Positions 1-11,412 of a DNA stretch of 64,000 bases are shown here, in pieces; position 1 is the first letter of the stretch, and each line of letters begins with the position of its first letter. A program made the translations under genes and the position numbers. The notes below the pieces were generated by a model, which saw only the letters and a list, made by a program, of their open reading frames with translations, was not told the origin of the DNA and ran no database searches. Source of the DNA: Nematostella vectensis (taxonomy: Eukaryota > Cnidaria > Anthozoa > Actiniaria > Edwardsiidae); NCBI RefSeq assembly GCF_932526225.1, contig NC_064045.1, positions 6,370,998 to 6,434,997 on the forward strand, written 5' to 3'.

Positions 1-1161
1 TTGGACATTATCCCTTTTTATACAGGAAAATATTCTTAACAAATACAAATATATATAATATAAAGTATACTCCTTAATAAGCATTCTTAGGGGTGGACCA
101 TTCGACTTTTGAAGGAGGAGGGGGGGGGGGGAATTTTGGAAAAAAATCCAAAAACAACTGATTGAGAAAAAAATCCCTGTAAAAACCCAACCCTGCATCG
201 TTTTACACAATTTCACATGGAAAAAAATTTACGAAGAACAAAACCAAAAGTTGTGAAGAAGAGATGGGGGGGGGCTCTGAATATTTTTGGGATCTGAAAG
301 GGGGGGGGGGCACCAAAAAAATGTTAACAACGAAAGGGGTCTTGAAAAAAAATCTTCCCTCCCCCATTGAACACTCCCTTAACAATAACATTAGGGAAAC
401 ATTCACAACTTGTTAAGTTACAAGAATTATGAAAAAACTATTAAATCTATCCACAGCTGAGATACTTTGACAGTTTTGATTATCGATGTACAGTTCACTT
501 CTATTACACTCTTTCTTCTAATAAGAACTTTTTTATAAGAATATCCAGCCTGAGATTTCACCTCAAGAACATGCTAAGAACATGTTGGGGCTCAGTAGCA
601 GATTTTTTTTTCTTTTTTAGTCCTGATGCGTTCTAAAATGCAGAATCAAATTGTGCTTATAGTAACAACCTTATTATTGCTATTGATTATTTTTGTGTAA
701 TTATCTTCCTAAAAAAGTCATTGGGTATTATATTCTTATTATACACTAAAATCTAAAAACATATTCAGCCTTAAAATGTTTAAAAAATAAGAACGGCCCA
801 GCCTCAACTGAAAATTAGACGTTCTTATAAAAAAGAGTGTATATTTAACAAGCAACACACCATTTAACCTCTACAAGAAGAATTAGCTTTGCAAAAGACG
901 GGCTGAAAGATATATAACATAATGCAAAGTTGCAATTCTGAACAGGTCTAAAATCGTAACATCGATAAGATAAAAGGTAAACAGTGACGTGGGATCTTTC
1001 ATTTAAGACTAGATTATTATTTATATCTGCATATAGGTTCCTCGTTGCAATACGGACACAACTAGGCTTTAGTTTTGTACATTTTTTGCTCGGAATCCAC
1101 AATATCAAATCAATAATCTCAGTACAAACATCACACACCCTTTAAACTGTAATAAACTCAC
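1..1161. other. Intron sequence of the Rho GDI gene, no exon found
   Basis: This lies downstream of the third visible Rho GDI exon on the minus strand. I looked for the conserved C-terminal exons of the family on the minus strand and found none, so they should lie left of the window. The stretch is AT-rich and holds two 11-base G runs (121-131 and 300-310). I see no other gene in it. Confidence 0.6.
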
Positions 1162-1813
1162 CTTGAATATGATTTTGATTTTATAGTATGTGCCTTCTTT
1201 GATAGTGATAGGAGAATCTTTAAGTTTGGAGATGTCTGCAGGAAATAAATGGGAAATAGAAAGCAGGGCGATGGAACGATATGTCTCCAAAGATCGTTCA
1301 TTCGAATAGCGCTGAGATGAGACACGCATTCCATCAAACGCGTCAACATCATCATTTCCTTGTCCCAAATTTCGCGCTTATTAAGCATTTCTGCCCTAAA
1401 CTTTCCTTGCTTGAAATAATGCAACAAAGAAAAACTTAATGATTTTAACAAACCTCCTATCAGATCAAGTTCGATTGGATCTCGCACTGGATTACCCTTC
1501 TCGTCTGTGGGAACAATCGCTACTTTTTCTACCACCACATTTTTTGGACCTTTTGGCACTGTATTAGACAAAAGAACAGCAATCAAAGAACTGAAAATAA
1601 AACTTTGAGCATGTTTTTCAAAAGTGGAGCCGAGGTCTTACATTCCTCAGGAGTGACACCGAGTAATGTCTGCTTGTATTTCACTAAAGCTTCATCATCC
1701 GCGTCCAGATTCTGAATTTCTTCCCAGGTTTTCTGAGCTGGCGGAACGTATCCAGGAGTTTCTTCTGGCTCGTCGTCATCTAAAGGCTTAAGGTTAGCTT
1801 CTGCTTCAGACAT
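1162..1813 (-). CDS. ARHGDIA: Rho GDP-dissociation inhibitor, N-terminal half (partial gene)
   Basis: Rho GDIs are cytosolic proteins that bind prenylated Rho, Rac and Cdc42, block GDP release and extract them from membranes. Three minus-strand exons are visible: 1642-1813, 1454-1558 and 1162-1235. Their phases join cleanly and give about 117 residues. The acidic start is followed by YVPPAQKTWEEIQ and DDEALVKYKQTLLG, which match the regulatory arm that contacts the GTPase switch regions. Next come IELDLIGD and the IKEGTYYKIKIIFK strands of the immunoglobulin-like domain. Donors are GTAAGA, GTTTGT and GTGAGT. The rest of the domain, including the isoprenyl pocket, is outside the window. The start is the first in-frame Met of an acidic N-terminus of normal family length. 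Assignment to the family is firm. The paralogue symbol is nominal, since invertebrates often have a single GDI. Confidence 0.93.
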
Positions 1814-3593
1814 TTTGTATTACTTTGAAGAGAAGAGCTAAATTTTATCACCGAAGTAAGTGGAAATTTACTGAAGGTGAAGGATGGTTGCAGCTCTTTT
1901 ACAAAATGGTGGACCACCCCATGACGTCATAATCCCTAGACCAATCATATTGCGACTACTCTGACCGCCTAGAAATATATGTAGGGTGGACTGGGGAGGC
2001 TTATAATTGCAAGCGATAATAAAACAAAAACAGCAAAGCACTAACTCACCCTGGCGGAACTGGACAGGGGGGGGGGGGGGTTAGTACGCAGCTCTTACAA
2101 GCTGCAACTTGATTGGGCAAATGAACAACATCCGCACCTTGACACAAAGAACGAGGAGAATAGAGACAAAAGAACTCCTTTGTAGAGCAAAGATAATAGG
2201 AGACAAAGCAGCTGCGTACTTACTCGACAGGGGCCTTGGCCAAACATATGCAACTTTTGATGCGACTTGGCAGTGAGATTATCGGCACAAGGAGCAATCT
2301 GGTTTTTTAATGAAATCGCCAGATGCTTTTTCACCTTTCAGCGTGGGGGAGTGGCTTAAGCAATTTTTGCTCCACATCGTACAATTCGTAATATTATGAA
2401 GAATAGGTATGGAGTTTTCAAATGATATCAGAAAAAGCAACAATACAAGCGTTTGAATACAGCCCTTTCTTTCAGATGTTGCACCTTAATAATAAAAAAA
2501 TGGCAAGAGTGGTCAGTTAACACCATGATAAACTATATTTATAAGTTACAAAAGTGTCAAGACGCTTAGTTTCGGCCACGACAGGGCCTCTTGTAGAGCC
2601 TGGTGACCATAGGCTGTACCCATGAGACACAGGGTACCGTTCCCCTATGGAAAAACAGTGCATGCCGCATGGCGCCGATCTAAGAGGGTACAAACCACAG
2701 ATCGCCCAGACAATCGTTTTGAATCTTGTTCGTAGCTCGGCTGTTCTTTTAGAGGTAAAACGAGTGGATTTAAGTAGCTATCTTTTGTGAAATGTTGTAA
2801 AAACTGCCTCAAAACTTAGAACATGTCCTGCTGTTGTCAAATGTATGTCTAATAACGATTTGGGGGTGGTTTCAGGGGCGTGGCCAGGGGGCCCGGGCCC
2901 CCTTCAAGCAGCCCAAAATACGGTAAATGTATAAGACATTATCTAAAACATAAGAGACAATGCCTTGAAAAGGCCTTTTGGGCTCCCTCCTGTTAGAAAT
3001 CCTGGCTACGCGGCTGGGTTTTCTTCGCGAAATATACATGAAGTTATAAATTTCGTCAAGAAAACCACCCACAAATCGAGTATTACACACCTAAATTTGA
3101 CAACAACAAGGTAATTTCTTAGTTGAAAGGCCATTTTTTTACAACATTTCATCAAAAATCGCTTTACCCGTTACCTATCAGAACAGCCGAATTTTTTAGC
3201 TACGAACAAGCAACCATTGCCTGGGCTACCTGTGCAGAAATCAGGATAAATTATACTGTATGCAGGGCTTTGTGTTTGCACACCTCCAGTCAACAAGCTG
3301 AGATACAGGCAAACTTGCCCAGGCTAGGGAGGCGTACTCCAGCGCTGAACGTATTAGGCTGAAGTAAAACAGAATAAGATCCTACAGCTACACCTGGACT
3401 TTCTCAAGCAAGTAGCCCGCACGCAGTCAGAACAGCGGGCGCTTGCATCAAGCTTTGAAATAATTTTTACCTTCGTAGCGGCTCTCTGTAGGGGGGGGGG
3501 GGGGGGGGGTGCTACGCAGGCTAGAAAATTTATGTAATCAAGTAGCTTAGAGTTCTTGTATTATTTTAAAATACTAAAAGTTTAAAACGCTAT
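1814..3593. other. Intergenic stretch with G runs and a small inverted repeat
   Basis: I see no gene here. It holds a 14-base G run (2067-2080) and a 19-base G run (3491-3509). An 11-bp inverted repeat, AGTACGCAGCT, lies at 2083-2093 and 2210-2220 and may mark a short foldback element. Short reading frames in the stretch lack recognisable domains. Confidence 0.4.
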
Positions 3594-3660
3594 ACTTTTT
3601 GTGTCACAAGACCCCTCTACATACAATAAACAAATTATTGGGTCTTGTGACACAAAAAGT
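3594..3660. repeat. Perfect 21-bp inverted repeat (hairpin)
   Basis: The left arm at 3594-3614 (ACTTTTTGTGTCACAAG then ACCC) and the right arm at 3640-3660 are exact reverse complements, separated by 25 bases. The transcript would fold into a 67-nt hairpin. It may be a very short MITE or a small-RNA precursor; the sequence does not decide between these. Confidence 0.8.
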
Positions 3661-3848
3661 GTCAGGCTTTTTTTCTTCCCTGCACAGCCATTCTTATTGT
3701 CACTTATTTGTGGCAAAAATAAAAGTGCATATATTATAGAGTAGGCGACAATTTGTTTGTTGATTTTTGTTGTTAGGGGAGTAGTGATGCACTTCAAGGA
3801 TTCTTTATTTGCAATAAAGAATAAGGGTAAATTTGTTTAGAAGAGAAA

Positions 3849-4458
3849 ATGACGCGGCAGGAGAAGCGATTAAATACCTTCCATATGCGATGTCTTCGCC
3901 GCATCCTCGGTATCCATTGGTCGGATAAAGTTACGAATAACGAGGTCCTCGAAAGATCAGGTTTACCGACGCTTTTTACCCTACTTCGTCAACGCAGGTT
4001 GAGGTGGCTAGGCCACGTTTGTCGAATGGAAAATGGCCGTATTCCCAAAGATCTTCTTTACGGCGAACTTGCACACGGATCAAGACCTGTAGGACGCCCG
4101 AAGCTCCGCTTCAAGGACTCATGCAAGCGTGATATGCTCGCAATCGGCCTCGACGTGGACAACTGGGAGAAGCTTGCCGAGGATCGCAGCAGATGGAGGT
4201 CTGAATGTGCTGCCGCACTCAACTCAGGGGAGTTAGAGCTGAAAAGAGAGGCCGAAGAAAGAAGGCAGAGGAGAAAGGCATCCGAAATTCGAACTGGATC
4301 AAACCCATCTCCGACGTCTGTCCTCGTTTGTCGTTCATGTGGTCGCACATGTGCTTCGCGCATTGGGCTTTTTAGTCATGGAAAGAAATGCCAACGTTCA
4401 TCGCGCTGATGTCATGGACACTGACTGTCCGAAGACTGCCTACTACTACTACTACTGA
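3849..4458 (+). mobile_element. 5'-truncated non-LTR retrotransposon (LINE), C-terminal fragment
   Basis: An open frame of 186 residues (3849-4409) matches the region after the reverse transcriptase domain of LINE ORF2 proteins. It has FHMRCLRRILGIHW, then RRLRWLGHVCRMENGRIPK, GRPKLRFKD and a basic coiled stretch. It ends with a C-x2-C-x12-H-x4-C finger. About 30 bases past the stop is a short (CTA)n run (about 4439-4456), like the microsatellite tails at LINE 3' ends. The reverse transcriptase core and endonuclease are absent, so this is a dead 5'-truncated insertion. The Met at 3849 is not a biological start. I did not find clear target-site duplications. Confidence 0.88.
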
Positions 4459-4972
4459 GGACACCAACATATTTCCAAACAGTTTATTCATCTCAAACCA
4501 CAGACAATATTTTAACAGAGTTTTGTACGTATAAATTATGGGACTACCAAGGCATAAATTAAGCCACACCCATATACAGTACTCCTCAGCCACAGGGCAG
4601 TATAAAGATCATGAAACTGCCCTTAGGACGAAATTCTACTCAGAATATATACTTAACAGCATATATTCATGTTATCAACAAAGAAACCTAACAATGGTAA
4701 ACATTTTTCAATTTTTTTATAGTTTTGATGTTTACCAAATTGAATGGGAGCAATATCTTATATTGTAAATTAAACATTTTTCGACAATATTCCTATAAAA
4801 TAAGAAATAAGAATTTACAAAATGGATGCAGTTACTCAAAAAAAACTAATAAATTGGGTCAAAATAAACTTAACAAAATTGGACCAGAAAATTTACAACT
4901 TATTATGATGAAAAGAGTAATTTGTTAAAGTTGAGGTTAGGTGTGCTAATGTAGAATTGTTGTTGTTGTTGT

Positions 4973-7900
4973 TTACAATTCATCCTTAGTCTCAGTAGTC
5001 TCGGCTCCCTCCTCGCCCTCAGGTGGAACCTCACCGCCCTCCTCTGGAGGAAGGTCATCACCCTCTCCCTCTGGTGGTGGTTCCTCACCCTCTGCCGCAG
5101 GCTCGTTTCCTGCCTTGCCACCAGATTCCAGAAACTTGACAAAGTCATCTAAGGTCCTGCCTCCATTGTAGTCAACAGCCTGGAGAAAAACAAAGCCAAT
5201 GTAAACAACAACAACAACGAAACATGTTAATGAGCTTGGTCACACCATACATGCTTAGGTGAGGAATAAAAAAACACCCAAAAATAGTGTCAAAATATTT
5301 TCTAATTAATGGTTGAAGGGATAGATAAGTTTGACTACTTTCCCTAGCCAGTCATTTGATATCTGACAAGGCAATATTTTTCTTACTTAATATACTTTTT
5401 TCTACTTAGCTTGATTTTTGTAGTGTGGGGTGGGGTTAAGTGGGATATCACATCAACTCTTAATTTTATGTTATGTTTACTAGCTAAGCCTACTGACCTC
5501 TCCCTCCTTAGGGAAATATTTGATGGTTGGGAAGCTGTGAACCTTGACACCCTCAACCTCATTAGCAGTGGAGTCCATCTTGGCGACAACGATATCAGCA
5601 TGATCCTTATACTTCTCTCCCAGTTGGTCCCAAATAGGAGCAAGCTGTTTGCAATGGCCACACCATGGGGCATCTGCACACAAGAAAACAACATTGTAAG
5701 CCCCCCAAAAATTACTAAAAGTCATGAGTTTGTATGTAGGCTTCAGTCAACTCAGATGGTAAGGGAAGCTCATGTGAAGGTTATCATGTGAGATGGTTTA
5801 TACTTACAAAATTCAACGAAAACATTCTTGTCCTTGTTACGAGCAACTTCATCAAAGTTCTTGCCACACAAAACCTTGACTGGCTTTGAGTCCCAGTCTT
5901 CAGGGATCTCGGCGCTGAGGAGGTGGGGCTAAAAAAGACAATGAACACTTTATCAACAATTCACCACAAATACTAGGTTGGGAAGTTTTTCTAATAATAT
6001 GCAGAGCAAGTACAGTAGTAATGGTTGTTGCATACATATTAAAACTCCTCTCAAAGTGATTCAAGTCTAACAGAAAACCATCTTAACGACTAAAAATTTG
6101 AATGGCCTTTGTTTACTTCATCAAAATCAGAGAAAAATAATACTAGACACTTTTGAACTTGAATGCATGTACAATATGAGCAACAAAAAAACAGAGCCTC
6201 AAGGGTTTGTCTACATGTACAAATACCTTTGTTCAAGCAAACAGGATAAGTACCTTTGTTCAAGCAAACAGGATAAGTACCTTAAGTTTCTTGTCAAGGA
6301 AAGCCTGGACAAACTCCTTGACATTTTCAGATGTGATTTCAGCAGCTGTTGGCTTGTACTTGGTCATGTCGTCGTCAGCTAGATTAATTAGACGGATGGT
6401 GGGGAGCTCAGAGCTCTGGATTCCAAAGAACTCAACAATGCGCTGGTTGTCCTCAACTTCAGTATTGACATAGACAAAGAGAACTTTGCCTTTGAAGTCC
6501 TTTGCACCGCCAGTGAATGCCTCGTGGGTGGCCTTGAAGCCATCGCTGGTCTTGTTGGTGAAGAGAAGGATGTGGTGCTTGACATCACCACCAAAGATCT
6601 TGGGGGCAGTCTAAATGAATGCAGAGAGTAAAGCATGGGATAAATCATAACAATGAAATATGTTGTCAATATGAGCCACTGACAGCAAACATACAATGAA
6701 AAGTGTTATATAACAATAAGCCAGTAGCAACCTCCTGCACAGAGAAATCAAAAAACCGCATCTGGCAGAACCCTAACATGTAAACATTGGTACAGAAGTG
6801 CAAAGTAGGTCAGATAGGTTGTTTATATTTTATGTGATGCTTAGTATAAAAAATAGGATATAAAATGGCCAGTGCATGATGACATCACTTATATATGGTA
6901 CTGCAATTACTACACTTGGAACTCTGTGCATATTGACAATAAGATAAACTCTAGCATGGAAGCACAGGTTGCCCAGGGTGTTGGCTTAGCCCATAAGGCC
7001 TCTCACCTCTGCTGAAACAGGTTTGATTCCCTTCCTGTTTCTTGGCCCTGAATTTGACCCATTTAATGTATGTGGGCTTAATAGAAGCTGGTGTTTCTTA
7101 ATTACAACACTGGCATTCTTAATTGTGTACTAGGTGTTTAAACCTCAAGTGCTTAGAAACTGTGTAAAAGGAACTATACAAATGCTTGTATTTAGTTTCA
7201 TTTCTAATCTGTTTTGCAATATTTTTACACTACATGTTACCTCATCGCTGAACTCAGTAACTAGAGGAAGTTGGTTCGCCTTCACGAATTGCTGGATCTT
7301 CTCAAAGTCATACTCTCCATCATAGTCATTGCGTCCCTCATCGAACTGCAATAAAATAAGCATGACGTTTTTGCAAAAGTACAAGCAACACCAACAAGTT
7401 GATGCACTGTTAACAAAGATCTAATCCTTTTTGCTAAATCGACATATGCTTTGTTTCTTTTTAATTTCCAGATTGATGTATTTACCTTCTTGAAAAGCAC
7501 AATCTTGTCTCCCTCAACTTTGTGCTCTGAGGCAATAGCTTTATCAGAAACAATTCCAAACTCAACATCATCAATACCATCAGCAGCTGACAAGAAAGCT
7601 TTGGCTGCGTCAGACTCCTTATCGGTGAAGAAACCGACAACAGCCACCTCCTTGGTGATGAAGTCCTTCATGGCATCGGCAGTAGCTAGGTCCTTGGCAG
7701 GGGGTCCGGTCTTCTTGTTCAACCAAGAAACGATCTCAGGGGCAGTTCTGCCACCTATAAATTAAGTAGCATTATGTCCATTAACGTATATAAACCAATA
7801 AGTAATTTGTCTATAAACAATTTCACTGCAAACAACAAGAAAAGCAATTGGTAAAAGTGGTTGTTACAAGTCTGTTATTATGGATTGTTGCAATTCTATG

Positions 7901-9147
7901 AATTCTTCTGTACAAAAGCTATGTACATTGTACATTGCAATAGTATGCCATTATAAGATTCTATTAGGGAAACATAGGGTTATATATTATTTAAATCCTC
8001 CCCTAGATGGCATTAATGAGAACAATGGCACAAAAAAACATTAACAATTCTGTGATAGTCATGCAAGTTCTAATGGCATATACATAGCTGGAAGTAAACA
8101 AAATTTAGTAAAAAGATTGTATATCTGAAATAATGGAAAAAAGTGGAAAAACGTGCAATTGTTGTAATAAATTACCAATATTCCATTCTAAACTTCCCGA
8201 CTGTTAATCAAACCATAGTGATACAATGACACGTGTACTAAAATAGTGTCTTTCACTAAAAGCAAGTTTTAACAAGAATCAAGCATGCGTTTAATTTAGT
8301 CATAAATCAAAACATCGTAAACAAAATCACACTGGGCCTCCAGGGCCTTTAGAACTAATTTTGATAATATCAGGCAAATCACTGAGCGTGATTTTTAAGG
8401 ATTTATTACACCAATTTTCCATTTTAACTCGAGACAATAAACAAAGTCGGGGCCACTTCACTGCCTCTGTGTGATTTCTCTCACATTTTGTGGATCGCTT
8501 AGTGGCGATAGATTGATAGATCAGCTGGCTTTCGAGTAATAACTGTAGATGCATAAAAAACTAGCAGGCATTCGTCTTTCGCGACAAAACGACAAGAATA
8601 AACTGACAAGAAAGGTCTGCATTTTTTTGTATGAACCACACCAGCAAGAAACACGTGCAGCAGCTCATATAGCAACCCAAAACCTTTTTTAAACACATAA
8701 ACTTGAATATGAGACTATATGGCTTACCGGCGTACTCTGATGGCTTTCCGTCCTTGAAAAACTTGATAGTAGGATAACCTTGTACTTGGAATTTCTCCCC
8801 GAGTTTCGTCTCTGCGGTAGCATCGACCTTTGCGAGCTTGATTTCGGATTTCTCGGACTTCAGTTGTCCTGCAGCTTTAGCGTACTCAGGGGCTAAAGCC
8901 TTGCAGTGCCCACACCATGGCGCATCTAGAAGCCAATGATCAACATGAGCAAGCGAACGAAAAGGCAAAATTTTGTACGCGAGGGAATCATTTTGTACTC
9001 ACAGAATTCCACCAGAACATGTTTGTTAGCTGCTACAGCTTCGTCAAAATTCTTTTCTGTTAAAACTAAAACATCTTCCTCTTCTTTGATCTCTTCGCTG
9101 TATGCTAGAGATACTAGAGCTAGTAATAATACGGGTAATAGCTTCAT
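4973..9147 (-). CDS. P4HB: Protein disulfide isomerase (PDIA1/P4HB type)
   Basis: An ER-lumen oxidoreductase that forms and rearranges disulfides, and is also the beta subunit of prolyl 4-hydroxylase. Exons: 9003-9147, 8728-8925, 7486-7754, 7241-7345, 6281-6610, 5808-5928, 5498-5673 and 4973-5179. They total 1551 nt and 516 residues, close to the family's usual length. The protein starts with a signal peptide ([17 protein letters not shown]). The first thioredoxin domain has WCGHC with cysteines at 53 and 56, followed by the two non-catalytic b domains. The second catalytic domain has WCGHC with cysteines at 394 and 397. An acidic Glu/Pro tail ends in KDEL for ER retrieval. In both a domains the intron falls one base into the Tyr codon just before APWCGHC, a trace of the ancient domain duplication. 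Exon 5's donor is tandemly duplicated in the intron. Confidence 0.97.
6224..6283. repeat. 27-bp tandem duplication of the P4HB exon 5 splice donor
   Basis: On the minus strand, exon 5 ends AAG and the intron begins GTACTTATCC. The 27-bp unit then repeats (6251-6277 and 6224-6250), so AAAG|GTACTT occurs again 27 bases into the intron. A weaker third copy of the junction (AAAG|GTATTT) follows another 27 bases in. Reading through meets an in-frame TGA inside the first unit, so use of the inner donor would truncate the protein. Confidence 0.85.
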
Positions 9148-9255
9148 GTTGGCTGTGGTTTGAGACGTTTCAAAATCTTTGTGACTTCTTTTTGCGCCGT
9201 GAGAGGCAAAGAGGCCGTCGAAATACGAACAGACCGGAAATCGATTCTTACAGCT

Positions 9256-9274
9256 CGTGTCGAGCGCTGATTGG
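9256..9274 (-). promoter_or_regulatory. ER-stress-response-element-like site upstream of P4HB
   Basis: On the minus strand this reads CCAAT, nine bases, then ACACG. The vertebrate ERSE is CCAAT-N9-CCACG (NF-Y plus ATF6/XBP1). The spacing is exact and one base differs. It lies 109-127 bp upstream of the P4HB start codon in the same orientation, which fits an unfolded-protein-response target. It is predicted by match only. Confidence 0.5.
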
Positions 9275-9326
9275 TCCAGCACACAATCGTGTCCGTCCAA
9301 CTAGTCACGGAAGTTGAACGGGAGGT

Positions 9327-9345
9327 CCTGGCCGATTTTGATTGG
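9327..9345 (-). promoter_or_regulatory. Second ERSE-like site upstream of P4HB
   Basis: On the minus strand this reads CCAAT, nine bases, then CCAGG, again one base from CCAAT-N9-CCACG. It is about 180-200 bp upstream of the P4HB ATG and in the same orientation as the first site. Two correctly spaced copies make chance less likely. Confidence 0.45.
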
Positions 9346-9399
9346 CTGATTTAGCTCTAATGATAAAAGAGGAAAAACTAACACGGGGGTACCGGTGAA

Positions 9400-10045
9400 A
9401 TGGACACGTATAGTAAGATACTTATATTGTTTCTTGGTTGCTCTTAGATACTAGATTTTTCAAGTCTTTTGAAAAGATTCGGTGCCCTCAATAGCTAGAA
9501 GCCACAATGTTCTTCAAAGAACACATTTGATGTACCAATCACTTTTTGTGCCGATGTGAGAACTATAATTTTATAATAACCGAATTGTGCTTTTATTGAA
9601 CCTATACAGTTAAGCATATGCACTTATTTAATCAGGAACTAAGGTTGCGATTAATTTATTCAACGTGAATGGTCGTGAGAAAACTGCGAATGTTTTTTAG
9701 TTTCTTTTTCTTTTCGATGGCTTGTTATTCAAACATGAAAGCATACAGAAGTGAATGTTTATACTATATTTTTGATTTCTTTGAATTAGATAAAATAAAA
9801 ATATCAAAACACACTCATGCACCTGTTTATCGCATGGCACTCGCTGATTCGCATGGCGTGTTAGCAAACATCAAACATATGATCAGATTTATTGCACTAA
9901 GCGCCATGATGAGTCAGTCGACATTGTGTGTAATCAGGCCCGCAGCCTGCGGAGTTGATTTTATTTCAGGAAAAATCAGGTAGCGACTCTTGGTCTAGTG
10001 TTCAGCGCAGCCTCCCCTAGTCTGGAATATTATTAATGGCGACAG
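9400..10045. other. Intergenic stretch, nothing recognised
   Basis: AT-rich sequence upstream of P4HB. A 104-codon open frame at 9669-9983 shows no recognisable domain and I do not call it a gene. Confidence 0.4.
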
Positions 10046-10398
10046 GAGCAAAAAATGGCAAAGTCCAAATTGTAAGGTTTTGTTAGCTTATATTCGCTTG
10101 ATTTTTTGCATAGATGTTCCTTGTGTAAAAATACACAAACAAAATAAGCTTTTTGGTAGTTAATCCGTTTTTTGCAAATTGTAAGACTCTTGATTTGTCT
10201 AAAATTGCCCAGTTTGGCCGAAATTTGCGATTTTTTTATCTAAGGCAACTCCGCTAAATCATATCTCAATAACGGATCATCTACCATAAAATGCTAAAGC
10301 TTATTTTGTTTCATATCATGTAAGGAACCTCTAGGCAAAATATAAACAAAATGTAAGCTAACACAATCTTACAATTTTAATTTTGCCATTTTTTGCTC
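10046..10398. mobile_element. Foldback MITE, about 353 bp
   Basis: The ends are long imperfect inverted repeats. The left end begins GAGCAAAAAATGGCAAA and the right end is its complement, with matching continuing for about 50 bp through GTAAG and TTAGCTTA. Interior segments around AAACAAAATAAGCTTT also pair with each other, so nearly the whole element is palindromic. There is no coding capacity. A target-site duplication is not clear. Confidence 0.75.
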
Positions 10399-10504
10399 AT
10401 GTAAGGACAGCTCGTGGAGATTACCCTCCTACACAGAGCTTTGTGTGTCGCTCGTTTACTTTGCTCCACATGTGGACATCTGCGCGTTATAAAAAGCATC
10501 CTCG

Positions 10505-10608
10505 GGGATCCAGGGCGTCGCGGAGATCGGGCACACAGGGATTTGTTCAGTGCCCTTTCTTTCTAGCGAGCTCCCTGTGTGCCCGATCTCCGCGACGCCC
10601 TGGGTCCC
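10505..10608. repeat. GC-rich inverted repeat, 37-bp arms
   Basis: Arms at 10505-10541 and 10572-10608 match at 36 of 37 positions with a 30-base spacer. The core is GGGCGTCGCGGAGATCGGGC. It is much more GC-rich than its surroundings, suggesting a recent foldback insertion or a structured transcript. Confidence 0.85.
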
Positions 10609-11361
10609 TAAAAATGTATAAAAAGACAGCTTTAGAAGTAGACTCTATAGAACCCAGGTAAATCGAGCTTTGCTCTTACTAGCACCAACATAATTTTAGT
10701 TTTCTCGGTTTCTTTCGTGTATTTATTTTTTACCCGAAAAGCTCGATCCTCCCGTTAAAGAGATCTCTGTTTTCCGCCATGACCAGGTGGATAACATAAT
10801 TCTAGGAAGAAGAAAAATTGGAGGGCGAAAATACATAGAAGTGCCAAAAAAACAAATATCACTTGAACTTATCGAGGTTTCGAGTTTTAGGAGGGTGAAA
10901 ATCAGCCGTCTTTATTTTTTCCGATCGGGCTGACAACGGTGCTGTATTGCCTTACTGGAACCCTAGGTAATACATATAAAGAGGCACATCATTTTCCAAT
11001 ATAACTATCAGTCCCATACTGTGACCGGAATATTATGAATAACCCTTTTCAATACATCCGGACTAATCAGAATTCAAATCATAACCTATTTCATGGCTCA
11101 TAACAGGTCCCTGGGGCCGTTTCCTACAGGTTAGCGCTAACTCAGGAATATACGACTATCTTGACATTTGATTGGATAAAAAAGACATTCATCCCTGGTT
11201 TAACGTTAACCTGCTTTCTAGGAACCCGGTCCTGATCGTTGTCAGTTTTACCTGTTCACCCTGGGTGATAAATTTGAGTAAAACAGATCAATGTTCTCGT
11301 AAATTGACTGGTTGTGACAATTAACCCATTAAGCTTTAATAAGGTATCTATCAATATTTAA
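10609..11361. other. Intergenic stretch between foldback repeats and ENGASE 3' end
   Basis: AT-rich, with no gene, strong repeat or RNA gene that I can recognise. Confidence 0.4.
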
Positions 11362-11367
11362 TTTATT
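11362..11367 (-). terminator. Poly(A) signal of the ENGASE gene
   Basis: AATAAA on the minus strand, about 46 bases after the ENGASE stop codon at 11413-11415. It is the closest canonical signal. Confidence 0.5.
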
Positions 11368-11412
11368 ATCATTACATTTTCATTTAGGAGTCAGACAAAG
11401 AAACCATATGAA

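Noticed and set aside
2560-2720. Possible tRNA-like or structured RNA with several short inverted words
   Set aside because: I could not fit a cloverleaf or conserved tRNA boxes.
5411-5791. Plus-strand open frame opposite P4HB exon 7, and similar ones opposite other exons
   Set aside because: Antisense shadows of the P4HB coding exons.
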